DNA of 64,000 nucleotides, taken from an uncultured Pelagibacteraceae bacterium (lineage in GTDB: Bacteria; Pseudomonadota; Alphaproteobacteria; Pelagibacterales; Pelagibacteraceae). This document shows, in pieces, positions 42,663 through 50,886 of the stretch (within the stretch, counting starts at the first letter, position 1; each line of letters begins with the position of its first letter). Location: the NCBI GenBank assembly GCA_902581925.1, contig CACHQB010000001.1, positions 62,001 through 126,000 of the forward strand, given 5' to 3'. The position numbers and the translations under genes were made by a program. Below the pieces are notes generated by a model that worked only from the letters and a program-made list of their open reading frames with translations, ran no database searches and was not told the origin of the DNA.

Positions 42663-43253
42663 ATGGTTAAAAAAATATATTTTTGGTCAATATTTTTTAG
42701 CTTTTTTTTTATTAAAGAAAGTTTTGCAGCTGAAAGCGGAGGTATGCCTCAATTAAATCCAGAGTTTTGGGTTTCTCAAATTTTTTGGTTAATTCTTACT
42801 TTTGGTATTATGTACTTAATTTTATCTAAACTCATACTACCAAAAATTAGTAACAACTTAGAATCGAGAAAATCTCAAATATTAGAAAATATTGAGGCTG
42901 CTGAGAAACAGAGAGAAGATAGTGATGTAAAGCTAAAAGAATACGATGAAATTATATCTAAAAGCAAACATGAGGCTAATAGTATTTTCAATCAAGCTAG
43001 AGAAAAAGCACTAAAAGATATTAGTGCAAAAAGAGAAATTCTTGATAAGCAAATTGATAATGAAATTTCTGAGGCAGAAAAAGAAATAGATGCATTAAGA
43101 AAGAATGCACCAGATAAAATAAACAAAATAGCTATTGAGACTTCATCTGAGATATTGCAAAAACTTATTGGAGCTGAAGTAAATAATAGCAGTATATCTG
43201 CAATTGTTGACGATCTATCAAAAAGAAATGGGGATAAATACTATGGCAATTGA
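42663..43253 (+). CDS. atpF': ATP synthase Fo subunit b'
   Basis: b' is one of two different peripheral-stalk subunits used by alphaproteobacteria. From the ATG at 42663 it has 196 residues: a signal-like hydrophobic N-terminus (ending ESFAAES), a membrane helix (SQIFWLILTFGIMYLILSKLILP) and a long charged coiled coil. In-frame TTG codons at 42648 and 42660 are alternative starts. Its end overlaps atpF by 11 bases. Confidence 0.88.
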   Translation: MVKKIYFWSIFFSFFFIKESFAAESGGMPQLNPEFWVSQIFWLILTFGIMYLILSKLILPKISNNLESRKSQILENIEAAEKQREDSDVKLKEYDEIISKSKHEANSIFNQAREKALKDISAKREILDKQIDNEISEAEKEIDALRKNAPDKINKIAIETSSEILQKLIGAEVNNSSISAIVDDLSKRNGDKYYGN

Positions 43254-43740
43254 TGCAACATTTTGGGTAGCCGTATCATTTATTATTTTTTTTGGAGCGT
43301 TAATTTACCTTAAAATTCCTCAAAAAATTTCTGAAATGTTAGATAAAATGATATCTGATATTAAAAATGAAATTGATGAAAGTGAAAAATTAAGAACCGA
43401 GGCAAAAACACTATTAGATAACTCACAAAAAAAATTAGATACAGCTCAATCTGTTAGTAACGAAATTCTTGAGAATGCCAAAAAAGATGCAGATAGATTG
43501 ATAATTGAGATGAATGATAAGTTTTACAAATCATCAGAAATTAAAAAAAATTTAGCTGAAAATAAAATAAGCCAGATGAAAGAGGCAGCTTTAAAAGAAA
43601 TTAAGGATACATCAATAAAGATTGCCGTTGATTCAGTGAAAAAAATCATAACTACATCTGTAGACAAGTCAAAATTAGACGCTGTGTTTCAAAAAAATTT
43701 AGATGAAACTAAAGAAGAGTTAAAGAAAATTAACTCATAA
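43243..43740 (+). CDS. atpF: ATP synthase Fo subunit b
   Basis: This is the second peripheral-stalk subunit. The ATG at 43243 gives 165 residues beginning MAIDATFWVAVSFIIFFGALIYLKIP, a single membrane helix typical of subunit b, followed by a charged alpha-helical stalk. A longer frame from TTG 43204 or ATG 43228 lies inside atpF' and is less likely. It ends the Fo operon; the F1 genes are not in the window, as expected for the split alphaproteobacterial arrangement. A 39-base gap leads to crtI. Confidence 0.9.
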   Translation: MAIDATFWVAVSFIIFFGALIYLKIPQKISEMLDKMISDIKNEIDESEKLRTEAKTLLDNSQKKLDTAQSVSNEILENAKKDADRLIIEMNDKFYKSSEIKKNLAENKISQMKEAALKEIKDTSIKIAVDSVKKIITTSVDKSKLDAVFQKNLDETKEELKKINS

Positions 43741-43779
43741 TACACTTACAATTTTTCAAAAAAGCTATAAATTATTAAA

Positions 43780-45240
43780 ATGAACTCTATAGTCATCGGA
43801 TCAGGATTTGGTGGGATTGCAGCAGCACTAAGACTTAAGGCAAAAGGACATAAAGTAAAATTAATAGAAAAACACCCGGACCTAGGTGGTAGAGCTAGAG
43901 TTTTTATTAGAAATGGATTTATATATGATGCTGGACCAACAGTAATTACTGCACCCTACTTAATTAACGAATTGTTTGAGTTATTCAATAAAGATCCAAA
44001 AAATTATATAGAATTAACACCACTTAAAATTTGGTATCAATTTATTTTTGAGGATAAAACTAAGTTTAACTACTCTGGCGATGAAATAGAAATGAAAAGC
44101 CAAATTGAGAAGCTTAGCAAAGAAGATTTTAATGGATATGAAAAATTAGTTAATTTTACAAAAAAGATATTTGATAAAGGTTTTTTAGAACTTGCAGATA
44201 TACCATTTGATAAGCCTTTTGTAATGATGCAACAATTACCTGCTCTATTAAAACTTAAAAGTTATAAATCAGTTTACTCACTTGTTTCATCTTACATAAA
44301 AAATGAAAAATTAAGAAGAATGCTTAGTATGCACCCTTTGCTAGTTGGGGGAAATCCTTTTACTACCACTTCTATTTATGGATTAATTCTTTATTTAGAA
44401 AAAAAATGGGGAATACATTATTCAATTGGAGGAACAGGAAATATAATTAAAGGTTTTGAAAAATTAATGAATGAGGTTGGTATCGAAATATTAAAAAACA
44501 GCGAAGTAACGGAAATTATAACAAAAAATAATAAAATAAGTGGTGTGAAATTAAATAATATTAATGAAATTGTTGCGGATAATGTTGTTTGTAATGCAGA
44601 TCCGCCTGCATTTTATGAGAATATGTTAAGCAAAAGCAACAAGACTTCCATGTTGTTTAATTGGAAAAAAAATCGAATGGAATATTCTATGGGATTATTT
44701 GTTTACTATTTTGGAACAAAAAAAATTTATGAGAATGTTGAACATCATACAATAAAGTTTGGGAATAAGTATAGAGAACATCTGGATGACATATTTGATA
44801 AAAAAAAATTAAATAATGATATTAGCTATTACCTTCATAGACCTACAGCGACTGATAAAACTATGGCCCCAGCAGGGAATGATTGTTTTTATGTTTTGGT
44901 GCCTGTTCCTAACAATCAATCAAAAATTAATTGGGAAATCGAGGGTGAAAAAATGAAAAATCTTGTAATTGAAAAAATGGAGGAAGACTTAATGCCAGAT
45001 CTTAAGAAAAACATAGTTGAAGATTTTTACCTTACACCTGATTACTTTGAAAAAGAGTTAAATACAAAATTTGGATCAGGATTTTCAATTCAACCTAAAT
45101 TTACACAATCCGCATACTTTAGATTTCATAATAAATCAGAAATATATGATGGTTTGTACTTTGTTGGTGCAGGCACACATCCAGGGGCTGGGGTTCCAGG
45201 TGTTCTCTCTTCAGCAAAAGTTTTAGATAAATTATTTTAA
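43780..45240 (+). CDS. crtI: Phytoene desaturase (lycopene-forming)
   Basis: CrtI introduces double bonds into phytoene to give lycopene. The 486 residues start with the FAD motif IGSGFGGIAAALRLKAKG, continue with LGGRARVFIRNGFIYDAGPTVITAP, and end with the carotenoid-desaturase signature region GLYFVGAGTHPGAGVPGVLSSAKV. It opens the crtI-crtB-crtY-blh cluster. The 39-base upstream gap contains a TATAAAT element that could be a -10 box, but no convincing -35. Confidence 0.96.
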   Translation: MNSIVIGSGFGGIAAALRLKAKGHKVKLIEKHPDLGGRARVFIRNGFIYDAGPTVITAPYLINELFELFNKDPKNYIELTPLKIWYQFIFEDKTKFNYSGDEIEMKSQIEKLSKEDFNGYEKLVNFTKKIFDKGFLELADIPFDKPFVMMQQLPALLKLKSYKSVYSLVSSYIKNEKLRRMLSMHPLLVGGNPFTTTSIYGLILYLEKKWGIHYSIGGTGNIIKGFEKLMNEVGIEILKNSEVTEIITKNNKISGVKLNNINEIVADNVVCNADPPAFYENMLSKSNKTSMLFNWKKNRMEYSMGLFVYYFGTKKIYENVEHHTIKFGNKYREHLDDIFDKKKLNNDISYYLHRPTATDKTMAPAGNDCFYVLVPVPNNQSKINWEIEGEKMKNLVIEKMEEDLMPDLKKNIVEDFYLTPDYFEKELNTKFGSGFSIQPKFTQSAYFRFHNKSEIYDGLYFVGAGTHPGAGVPGVLSSAKVLDKLF

Positions 45241-46091
45241 TGTTAACAAAGAATTATTTAGCCATTTACGCAAAATCTTTCAATTGGGCAGGTTTTTTTT
45301 TACCAAAAAAAACTTACGAAAAATGCTCTGCGCTTTATGATTTTTGTAGAGAAGCAGATAATATTGCTGATGAGGAAAATAAGATTGAAATAAAAAAAGA
45401 TAATTTTATTAAATTTAAAAATAGTTTTGTAAACAAATATTATGATGATCCAGTCATAAAAAATATGTGGGATCTTATTAATGAATTTAGTATTTCCACT
45501 AAAATTATAGACGATTTATTTGAGGGTATTAATTCTGATATAAAAGAAAGTGTTAAACTCAATTCAAAAAAAGAATTACTAATATATTCCTACAGAGTGG
45601 CTGGAACAGTTGGATTGATGATGGCTAAAATATTGAATGTTAAAAAAGAACAATCTTTAAAATCAGCTATTGATCTTGGCATTGCTATGCAATTAACAAA
45701 TATTTCTAGAGATGTTATGGAAGATAAAAAAAATAATAGATTTTATATTGATGAAAGTTTTGAGGAAATAAAGACTACAATAAAGCTTTCAGAAAAGTTT
45801 TATGAAAACTCATTTTATTCAATTAAAGAAATACCATTAAGTTTTAGATTTTCAATTTTAGTTGCAAGAAGGGTTTATAGAAAAATAGGATATAAAATTT
45901 TAAATAAACAAAACTTAGAAAATTATAAAAAATCTGGAAAAATTTATGTTTCAAATATTGAAAAAATTATTGAAACCTTTTTATCTATTTTTGACTTAAT
46001 GAAGTTATCACTTATAAACAAAAACGATGATAATATTAATCATGATCATAATTTAATTAATGAAGAAATAAATTTAAATGAAAGAATTTGA
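45240..46091 (+). CDS. crtB: Phytoene synthase
   Basis: CrtB condenses two GGPP molecules to phytoene. The 283-residue protein has the trans-isoprenyl synthase aspartate motifs YDFCREADNIADE (D34, D40, D44) and QLTNISRDVMED (D158, D162). The start shares one base with the crtI stop (TAATG), and its end overlaps crtY by 14 bases. No GGPP synthase gene (crtE) is in the window, so the substrate must come from elsewhere. Confidence 0.95.
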   Translation: MLTKNYLAIYAKSFNWAGFFLPKKTYEKCSALYDFCREADNIADEENKIEIKKDNFIKFKNSFVNKYYDDPVIKNMWDLINEFSISTKIIDDLFEGINSDIKESVKLNSKKELLIYSYRVAGTVGLMMAKILNVKKEQSLKSAIDLGIAMQLTNISRDVMEDKKNNRFYIDESFEEIKTTIKLSEKFYENSFYSIKEIPLSFRFSILVARRVYRKIGYKILNKQNLENYKKSGKIYVSNIEKIIETFLSIFDLMKLSLINKNDDNINHDHNLINEEINLNERI

Positions 46092-47142
46092 CTACATAAT
46101 TATAGGCGGGGGTTGTGCTGGTCTTTCATTGGCATATGAGCTGGAAGTTTTTGAAAAATTAAAATACAAAACCTTAGCAATCATTGATCCAAGAGAGGAT
46201 TATAAAAGAGATAAAACTTGGTCATTTTGGAAGGTTTTTTCACATAGCTTCGATGACTGTGTCAAAAAGAGTTGGAATAATTTTACAATAAATACACCCA
46301 ATTATACCAAATATGTAGACTGCGAACCTACACCATATCAAACGATTGATAGTGGTATGTTCTACGAAAAAATACTTTCAAAACTTAAATTAAATAAAAA
46401 CATTAAATTTTTTAAAAGTATTGATCAAATAGATAAATCAAATTCAGTTATATTTAATAGTGTACCTAGTTTTGAGAATAAACAGAGTGAGTTATGGCAA
46501 CACTTTTGTGGAGTGGAAATAGAGACAGATAAAGATTTTTTTGATGACAAAATATTCAATTTGATGGACTTTGCTTGCGATCAAAGAGACAAAGTTCATT
46601 TTTTTTATACGCTACCATTTACTAGAAGAAATGCATTAGTTGAAACTACATGGATATCTGAACTAAATAATGAAAAACTCAAAGATTATGATGAACAAAT
46701 TGATAATTATTTGAGTAAACACCTAAATATCAGAAGCTGTAAAATTAATTTCAAAGAAACCGGAGCAATCCCTCTTTTTAGACAAAAAAATATAAATAAA
46801 TTAAATCAAATTTTCATAGGCTCAGCAGGAGGTATGACTAGATTAAGTACGGGTTATACTTTTCTAAATATTCAAGAACAGAGCAGATATATAAGAAAAA
46901 ACATAGAAAATATTAAAGATGTAAATCTATTTAAAATTAATTCAAAATATGACTTTTTAGATAAAATCTTATTAAGAGTTCTTAAAAATAATTCAAATGA
47001 AATGGGAAATATATTTTTCAAAGTTTTTAATTCAAAACCTAAAACGGCTATCAATTTTTTATCTAATAAAAGCAGTTTTTTTGAAGATTTAGAAGTAATT
47101 TTAAAAATGCCAAAATGGAAATTTTTAAAAGAGTTAATTTAA
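46078..47142 (+). CDS. crtY: Lycopene beta-cyclase
   Basis: CrtY cyclises lycopene to beta-carotene. The 354-residue sequence has an N-terminal flavin-binding motif (IIGGGCAGLSLAYEL), the KTWSFW segment conserved in CrtY, a central TLPFTRRNALVETTW block and GSAGGMTRLSTGYTF near the end of the catalytic domain. Position between crtB and blh confirms the call. Confidence 0.94.
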   Translation: MKEFDYIIIGGGCAGLSLAYELEVFEKLKYKTLAIIDPREDYKRDKTWSFWKVFSHSFDDCVKKSWNNFTINTPNYTKYVDCEPTPYQTIDSGMFYEKILSKLKLNKNIKFFKSIDQIDKSNSVIFNSVPSFENKQSELWQHFCGVEIETDKDFFDDKIFNLMDFACDQRDKVHFFYTLPFTRRNALVETTWISELNNEKLKDYDEQIDNYLSKHLNIRSCKINFKETGAIPLFRQKNINKLNQIFIGSAGGMTRLSTGYTFLNIQEQSRYIRKNIENIKDVNLFKINSKYDFLDKILLRVLKNNSNEMGNIFFKVFNSKPKTAINFLSNKSSFFEDLEVILKMPKWKFLKELI

Positions 47143-47143
47143 G

Positions 47144-48079
47144 ATGATTAATAAAATAAAAAAAATAAATCTAAATCATTCATTTATTTTTTTCTTTGCT
47201 ATCAACATTTTTTGTATTTTGCTATTTAAATTTAATAATTTAAATATTTCATCGATTTTATGTTTACTTTTAATTTTAATTATAGGTGTTTCCCATGGCT
47301 CTTTAGATCATATTAAAGGAAAAAAACTGATAAGATTATTTAATTTAAAATCAACTTATATATTCTATGTCACTTATATTTTTATTTCAGCAATAGTCAT
47401 ACTAGCTTGGATATTGTTACCATCAATAACTTTAATTGTTTTTTTAATGATCGCTTCTTACCATTTTGGAAAGGAGGATACACAGTTTTTGATTAATGAA
47501 AAATCTTATTTCACTCAAATACTTTATTTTTTTAAAGGATTTTTAATTATACTTGCTCCTTTATATTTTCATTTTCAAGAAACAATAGCGATTTTCAAAT
47601 TATTATTAATCGATAATGAAATATTTTATTCAAGTTTAAATTTTATTGAGACAAATAAAATAATTCAAATAGGAATATTCTGCAGTACCTTGTCTAGTAT
47701 TTTTCTTTTCTTAAAGAATTTTGAAATTAAAAAATTTGTAGTTTTTTTAGATTATTTTTCAGTTTTAATATTAAATTACTATTTATCTCCACTATTAGCT
47801 TTTACTGTTTATTTCTGTTTTTTACACTCAATTAGACACTCAATTTCACTAGCTATCGAACTAGACCCAAATAGTATAATTAACGGATTTAAATTATTTG
47901 TAAAAAAAGCTTTACCTTTAACCATTTTGACAGCTATTCTCTCTTTTATTGCACTATATCTGTTAGGTGATTCATACAATTTAGATAGTGCAATTTTAAA
48001 AATAATATTTATAGGTTTGGCGTCCTTAACCTTTCCACATATATTGCTGGAATATTTTTTAGAAAAAAATGAAAAATAA
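47144..48079 (+). CDS. blh: Beta-carotene 15,15'-dioxygenase (Brp/Blh family)
   Basis: Blh cleaves beta-carotene into two retinal molecules for use by rhodopsins. The 311-residue integral membrane protein shows the family histidine sites: H51 and H56 in GVSHGSLDHIKG, H107 in ASYHFGKED, and the His pair in FCFLHSIRHS. Multiple hydrophobic helices fit. No rhodopsin gene is in the window, so the pump must be encoded elsewhere. Its end overlaps ispH by 11 bases. Confidence 0.93.
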   Translation: MINKIKKINLNHSFIFFFAINIFCILLFKFNNLNISSILCLLLILIIGVSHGSLDHIKGKKLIRLFNLKSTYIFYVTYIFISAIVILAWILLPSITLIVFLMIASYHFGKEDTQFLINEKSYFTQILYFFKGFLIILAPLYFHFQETIAIFKLLLIDNEIFYSSLNFIETNKIIQIGIFCSTLSSIFLFLKNFEIKKFVVFLDYFSVLILNYYLSPLLAFTVYFCFLHSIRHSISLAIELDPNSIINGFKLFVKKALPLTILTAILSFIALYLLGDSYNLDSAILKIIFIGLASLTFPHILLEYFLEKNEK

Positions 48080-49013
48080 AGAATTAAAAATATTATTATC
48101 TGCACCTCGTGGATTTTGTGCTGGAGTAGAAAGAGCAATAGAAATAGTAGAAAAATCTATACAAAAATATGGGTCTCCAGTTTATGTACGTCATGAAATT
48201 GTTCACAACAAGCATGTGGTAGATAATTTAAAAAATAAAGGAGCAATTTTTGTTGAAGAGCTAGAAGAAATAAAAGACAAAACAAGACCAGTAATTTTTT
48301 CTGCACACGGTGTTCCAAAACAAATACCTAAAGATGCAAAAAGTTATAAAATGACTTATGTTGATGCCACATGCCCACTTGTTTCTAAGGTTCATAGAGA
48401 AGCAGAAAATCTTAATAAAGCTGGTTACCATATAATTTTAATTGGTCATGATAATCATCCAGAAGTAATTGGAACTATGGGTCAATTAAATGAAGGTTCT
48501 ATAGATCTGATCCAAAATGAGGAAGATGCTACAAACTATCAAAATAAACTAGATAAAAAATTGGCATATATTACTCAGACTACTTTGTCAGTTGATGATA
48601 CAAAAGAAATAATCAAAATTTTAAAAACCAATTTTCCTAATATAAAAGAACCAATGAAAGAAGATATTTGTTATGCAACTACTAACCGTCAAATGGCAGT
48701 AAAAAATATTGCAAAAAATTGTGATATGTTTTTTGTTATTGGAAGTAGAAACTCTTCAAATTCTGTCAGACTAGTTGAAGTGGCAAAAAAATCAGGCTGT
48801 GAAAATTCACAACTTATTCACTCAGAAAGCTCAATACCGTTTGATCAAATTGAAAATTGCAATACTATAGGTATATCTTCAGGAGCATCTGCGCCAGAAA
48901 TATTAGTTGAAAATTTTATTAATGATTTAAAAAATAGATTTTCTATAAGTATCGATGAAGTTGAAATAATTAAAGAAGATGTAGTATTTAAAGCTCCCAA
49001 AAAATTAAATTAA
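48069..49013 (+). CDS. ispH: 4-hydroxy-3-methylbut-2-enyl diphosphate reductase
   Basis: IspH (LytB) makes IPP and DMAPP in the last step of the MEP pathway. The 314 residues keep the three iron-sulfur cysteines: C17 (PRGFCAGVERA), C102 (DATCPLVSK) and C201 (DICYATTNRQ), plus the catalytic E-x-x-H elements and SGASAPE near the end. It overlaps blh, so isoprenoid precursor supply is coupled to the retinal cluster on one transcript. Confidence 0.96.
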   Translation: MKNKELKILLSAPRGFCAGVERAIEIVEKSIQKYGSPVYVRHEIVHNKHVVDNLKNKGAIFVEELEEIKDKTRPVIFSAHGVPKQIPKDAKSYKMTYVDATCPLVSKVHREAENLNKAGYHIILIGHDNHPEVIGTMGQLNEGSIDLIQNEEDATNYQNKLDKKLAYITQTTLSVDDTKEIIKILKTNFPNIKEPMKEDICYATTNRQMAVKNIAKNCDMFFVIGSRNSSNSVRLVEVAKKSGCENSQLIHSESSIPFDQIENCNTIGISSGASAPEILVENFINDLKNRFSISIDEVEIIKEDVVFKAPKKLN

Positions 49014-49015
49014 AA

Positions 49016-49981
49016 ATGGCTGTCTATACAAAAATAAATCAAAAAGAAATTAATATTATTAATAAAAATTTTGATATTAATAAAGTAATTAGTTTTAAAG
49101 GTATCAAGCAAGGAATAGAAAACACAAACTATCTTCTTAAATCAAAAAAGAAAAAATACATATTAACTATATTTGAAAAAAGAGTTTTAAAAAAAGAAAT
49201 ACCTTTTTTTATGAAATTAATGGATAATTTAAATAATTCGAAAATAAATTGTCCTAAGCCTCTAAAAACTAGAAATAATAAATATCTTATTAAATTAAAA
49301 AATAAAACTGCATGTATTGTATCATTCTTAGAAGGTAAAGATAAAAAAATATTAAATATAAATGATTGTTATTCAGTTGGTAAAACAATTGCTCGAATGC
49401 ATGTGGCGACAAATACAATGAAGCTCAATAGAAAAAATTCGATGGGTGTTAAGAATTTAAAACCTTTGTTGGAAAGTATTAAATTTAAGTCAAAAAAATT
49501 TTCAAATTTAAAAATATTTTTAAGAAACAACCTAAAGGATATTAATAAAAATTGGCCTAAACAATTACCCGCAGGTATTATCCATGGTGACTTATTTATA
49601 GATAATATATTCTTCAAAAAAAAGAGACTTTCTGGAATTATTGATTTCTACTTTGCTGCTAATGATTATTTTATGTATGAAATTGCTATATGCATCAATG
49701 CTCTTTGTTTTGATCATAAAAAGAGAAAATTCCATTTAAATAAGAAAAAAATTAAAAATTTAATCAAAGGGTATGAAAGTGTTAAAAAAATTTCAATGAA
49801 AGAAAAAAAATCTATAAATATTTTGTGTAGAGGTGCAGCATTAAGATATTTATTAACAAGATTATATGACTACTCAAATACACCAAAAACAGCATTGATT
49901 AAAATTAAAGACCCTAATGAATATTATCAAAAATTACTTTCTCACAATATTTTAAGTTCATTTAAAGATTATTTAAATTGA
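49016..49981 (+). CDS. thrB: Homoserine kinase (APH-fold, ThrB type II)
   Basis: Homoserine kinase phosphorylates homoserine in threonine synthesis. This 321-residue version belongs to the aminoglycoside-phosphotransferase-like group, not the GHMP group: catalytic H190-G191-D192 (IIHGDLFIDNIFF) and D210 (GIIDFYFA) are visible, and the N-terminal FKGIKQGIENTNYLL block is typical. thrC lies about 1 kb away on the other strand, which supports the call. Its stop overlaps the rnhA start. Confidence 0.92.
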   Translation: MAVYTKINQKEINIINKNFDINKVISFKGIKQGIENTNYLLKSKKKKYILTIFEKRVLKKEIPFFMKLMDNLNNSKINCPKPLKTRNNKYLIKLKNKTACIVSFLEGKDKKILNINDCYSVGKTIARMHVATNTMKLNRKNSMGVKNLKPLLESIKFKSKKFSNLKIFLRNNLKDINKNWPKQLPAGIIHGDLFIDNIFFKKKRLSGIIDFYFAANDYFMYEIAICINALCFDHKKRKFHLNKKKIKNLIKGYESVKKISMKEKKSINILCRGAALRYLLTRLYDYSNTPKTALIKIKDPNEYYQKLLSHNILSSFKDYLN

Positions 49982-50406
49982 TGATTACAATTTATACAGA
50001 CGGTTCTTGTTTAACAAATCCAGGTAATGGTGGATGGGCTGCAATTATAAATGATGGAAAAGTAATAAAAAAAATTAGTGGTAACGAAAAAAATACAACA
50101 AATAATAGAATGGAGTTGTTAGCTCCAATTAATGCATTGAAAGATATGAAGCCTGGTGTTGAAATAAAAATATATACTGACTCTAAATACGTAAAGAATG
50201 GAATAACTGAATGGATTAATATTTGGTTAGATAATAATTGGAAAACCTCAAAAAAAGAAGATGTTAAAAATAAAGATTTATGGATTGATCTATATAATTT
50301 AAATAAATCGCTTAATATTCAATGGAACTGGGTTAAAGCTCATGATGGAAACCCTTTAAATGAAGAGGTGGATTTATTAGCTAAAAAAGCAGCAAATTTA
50401 GATTAA
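49981..50406 (+). CDS. rnhA: Ribonuclease HI
   Basis: RNase HI degrades RNA in RNA-DNA hybrids. From the ATG at 49981 it has 141 residues with the four acidic catalytic residues D7 (YTDGSC), E45 (NRMELL), D67 (YTDSKY) and D131 (EEVDLLA), plus H121. The start overlaps the thrB stop. It overlaps the convergent peroxiredoxin gene by nine bases. Together with rnhB at 34 kb, both RNase H types are present. Confidence 0.95.
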   Translation: MITIYTDGSCLTNPGNGGWAAIINDGKVIKKISGNEKNTTNNRMELLAPINALKDMKPGVEIKIYTDSKYVKNGITEWINIWLDNNWKTSKKEDVKNKDLWIDLYNLNKSLNIQWNWVKAHDGNPLNEEVDLLAKKAANLD

Positions 50407-50886
50407 TTTTAAAAAATTTTGAGCTGCTGAAATTTCACAAGTGGCAGTATCTTCTTCTGCTTGTATTTTCTTTACAATATTGTCGTCAATCAACATTGTA
50501 TATCTTGCTGACCTCATCCCCTGACCCCGATCGTGTCTATCTATTTCTGCTCCAATTGATTTAGTAAATTCACAATATGGGTCTGCAGCCATAAATATTT
50601 TATCTTCAACTTTTTGACTATCACCCCATGCTTTCATCACATTTGGATCATTTACTGAAACACAAATAATTTTTGTAACCCCTTTATTCTTTGCTTCCTC
50701 GAAATTATTAACATACCCTGGAAGATGTTTTGCGGAACAAACTTTTGTAAATGCTCCAGGAACACCAATCACAATTGTTTTATGATTTTTAAAAACTTCT
50801 GCTGTAGTTATTTTTTTTGCTGCTCCACTTAAGTCTAAATAATAAAATTCTGAATTTGGAATTTGTTCCCCTTCTTTAATCTTCAT
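50398..50886 (-). CDS. Peroxiredoxin, Prx5 family
   Basis: This 162-residue peroxiredoxin reduces peroxides through a cysteine thiol. The peroxidatic Cys is in VPGAFTKVCSAKHLPGY, the typical Prx5 motif, and a DGxGxxxxRY-like segment (DRGQGMRSARYTMLIDD) follows. Another Cys near the C-terminus (ATCEIS) might resolve the disulfide. It overlaps thrC by four bases and is probably the last gene of the oxidase transcript. Confidence 0.92.
   Translation of the reverse strand: MKIKEGEQIPNSEFYYLDLSGAAKKITTAEVFKNHKTIVIGVPGAFTKVCSAKHLPGYVNNFEEAKNKGVTKIICVSVNDPNVMKAWGDSQKVEDKIFMAADPYCEFTKSIGAEIDRHDRGQGMRSARYTMLIDDNIVKKIQAEEDTATCEISAAQNFLKLI

Noticed and set aside
43741..43779. TATAAAT as a crtI promoter
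   Set aside because: The candidate -35 (TTACAA) is only about 14 bases away and poorly matched; too weak to list as a feature.
47809..48138. Minus-strand ORF across the blh-ispH junction
   Set aside because: It overlaps two strongly conserved genes and shows no independent features.
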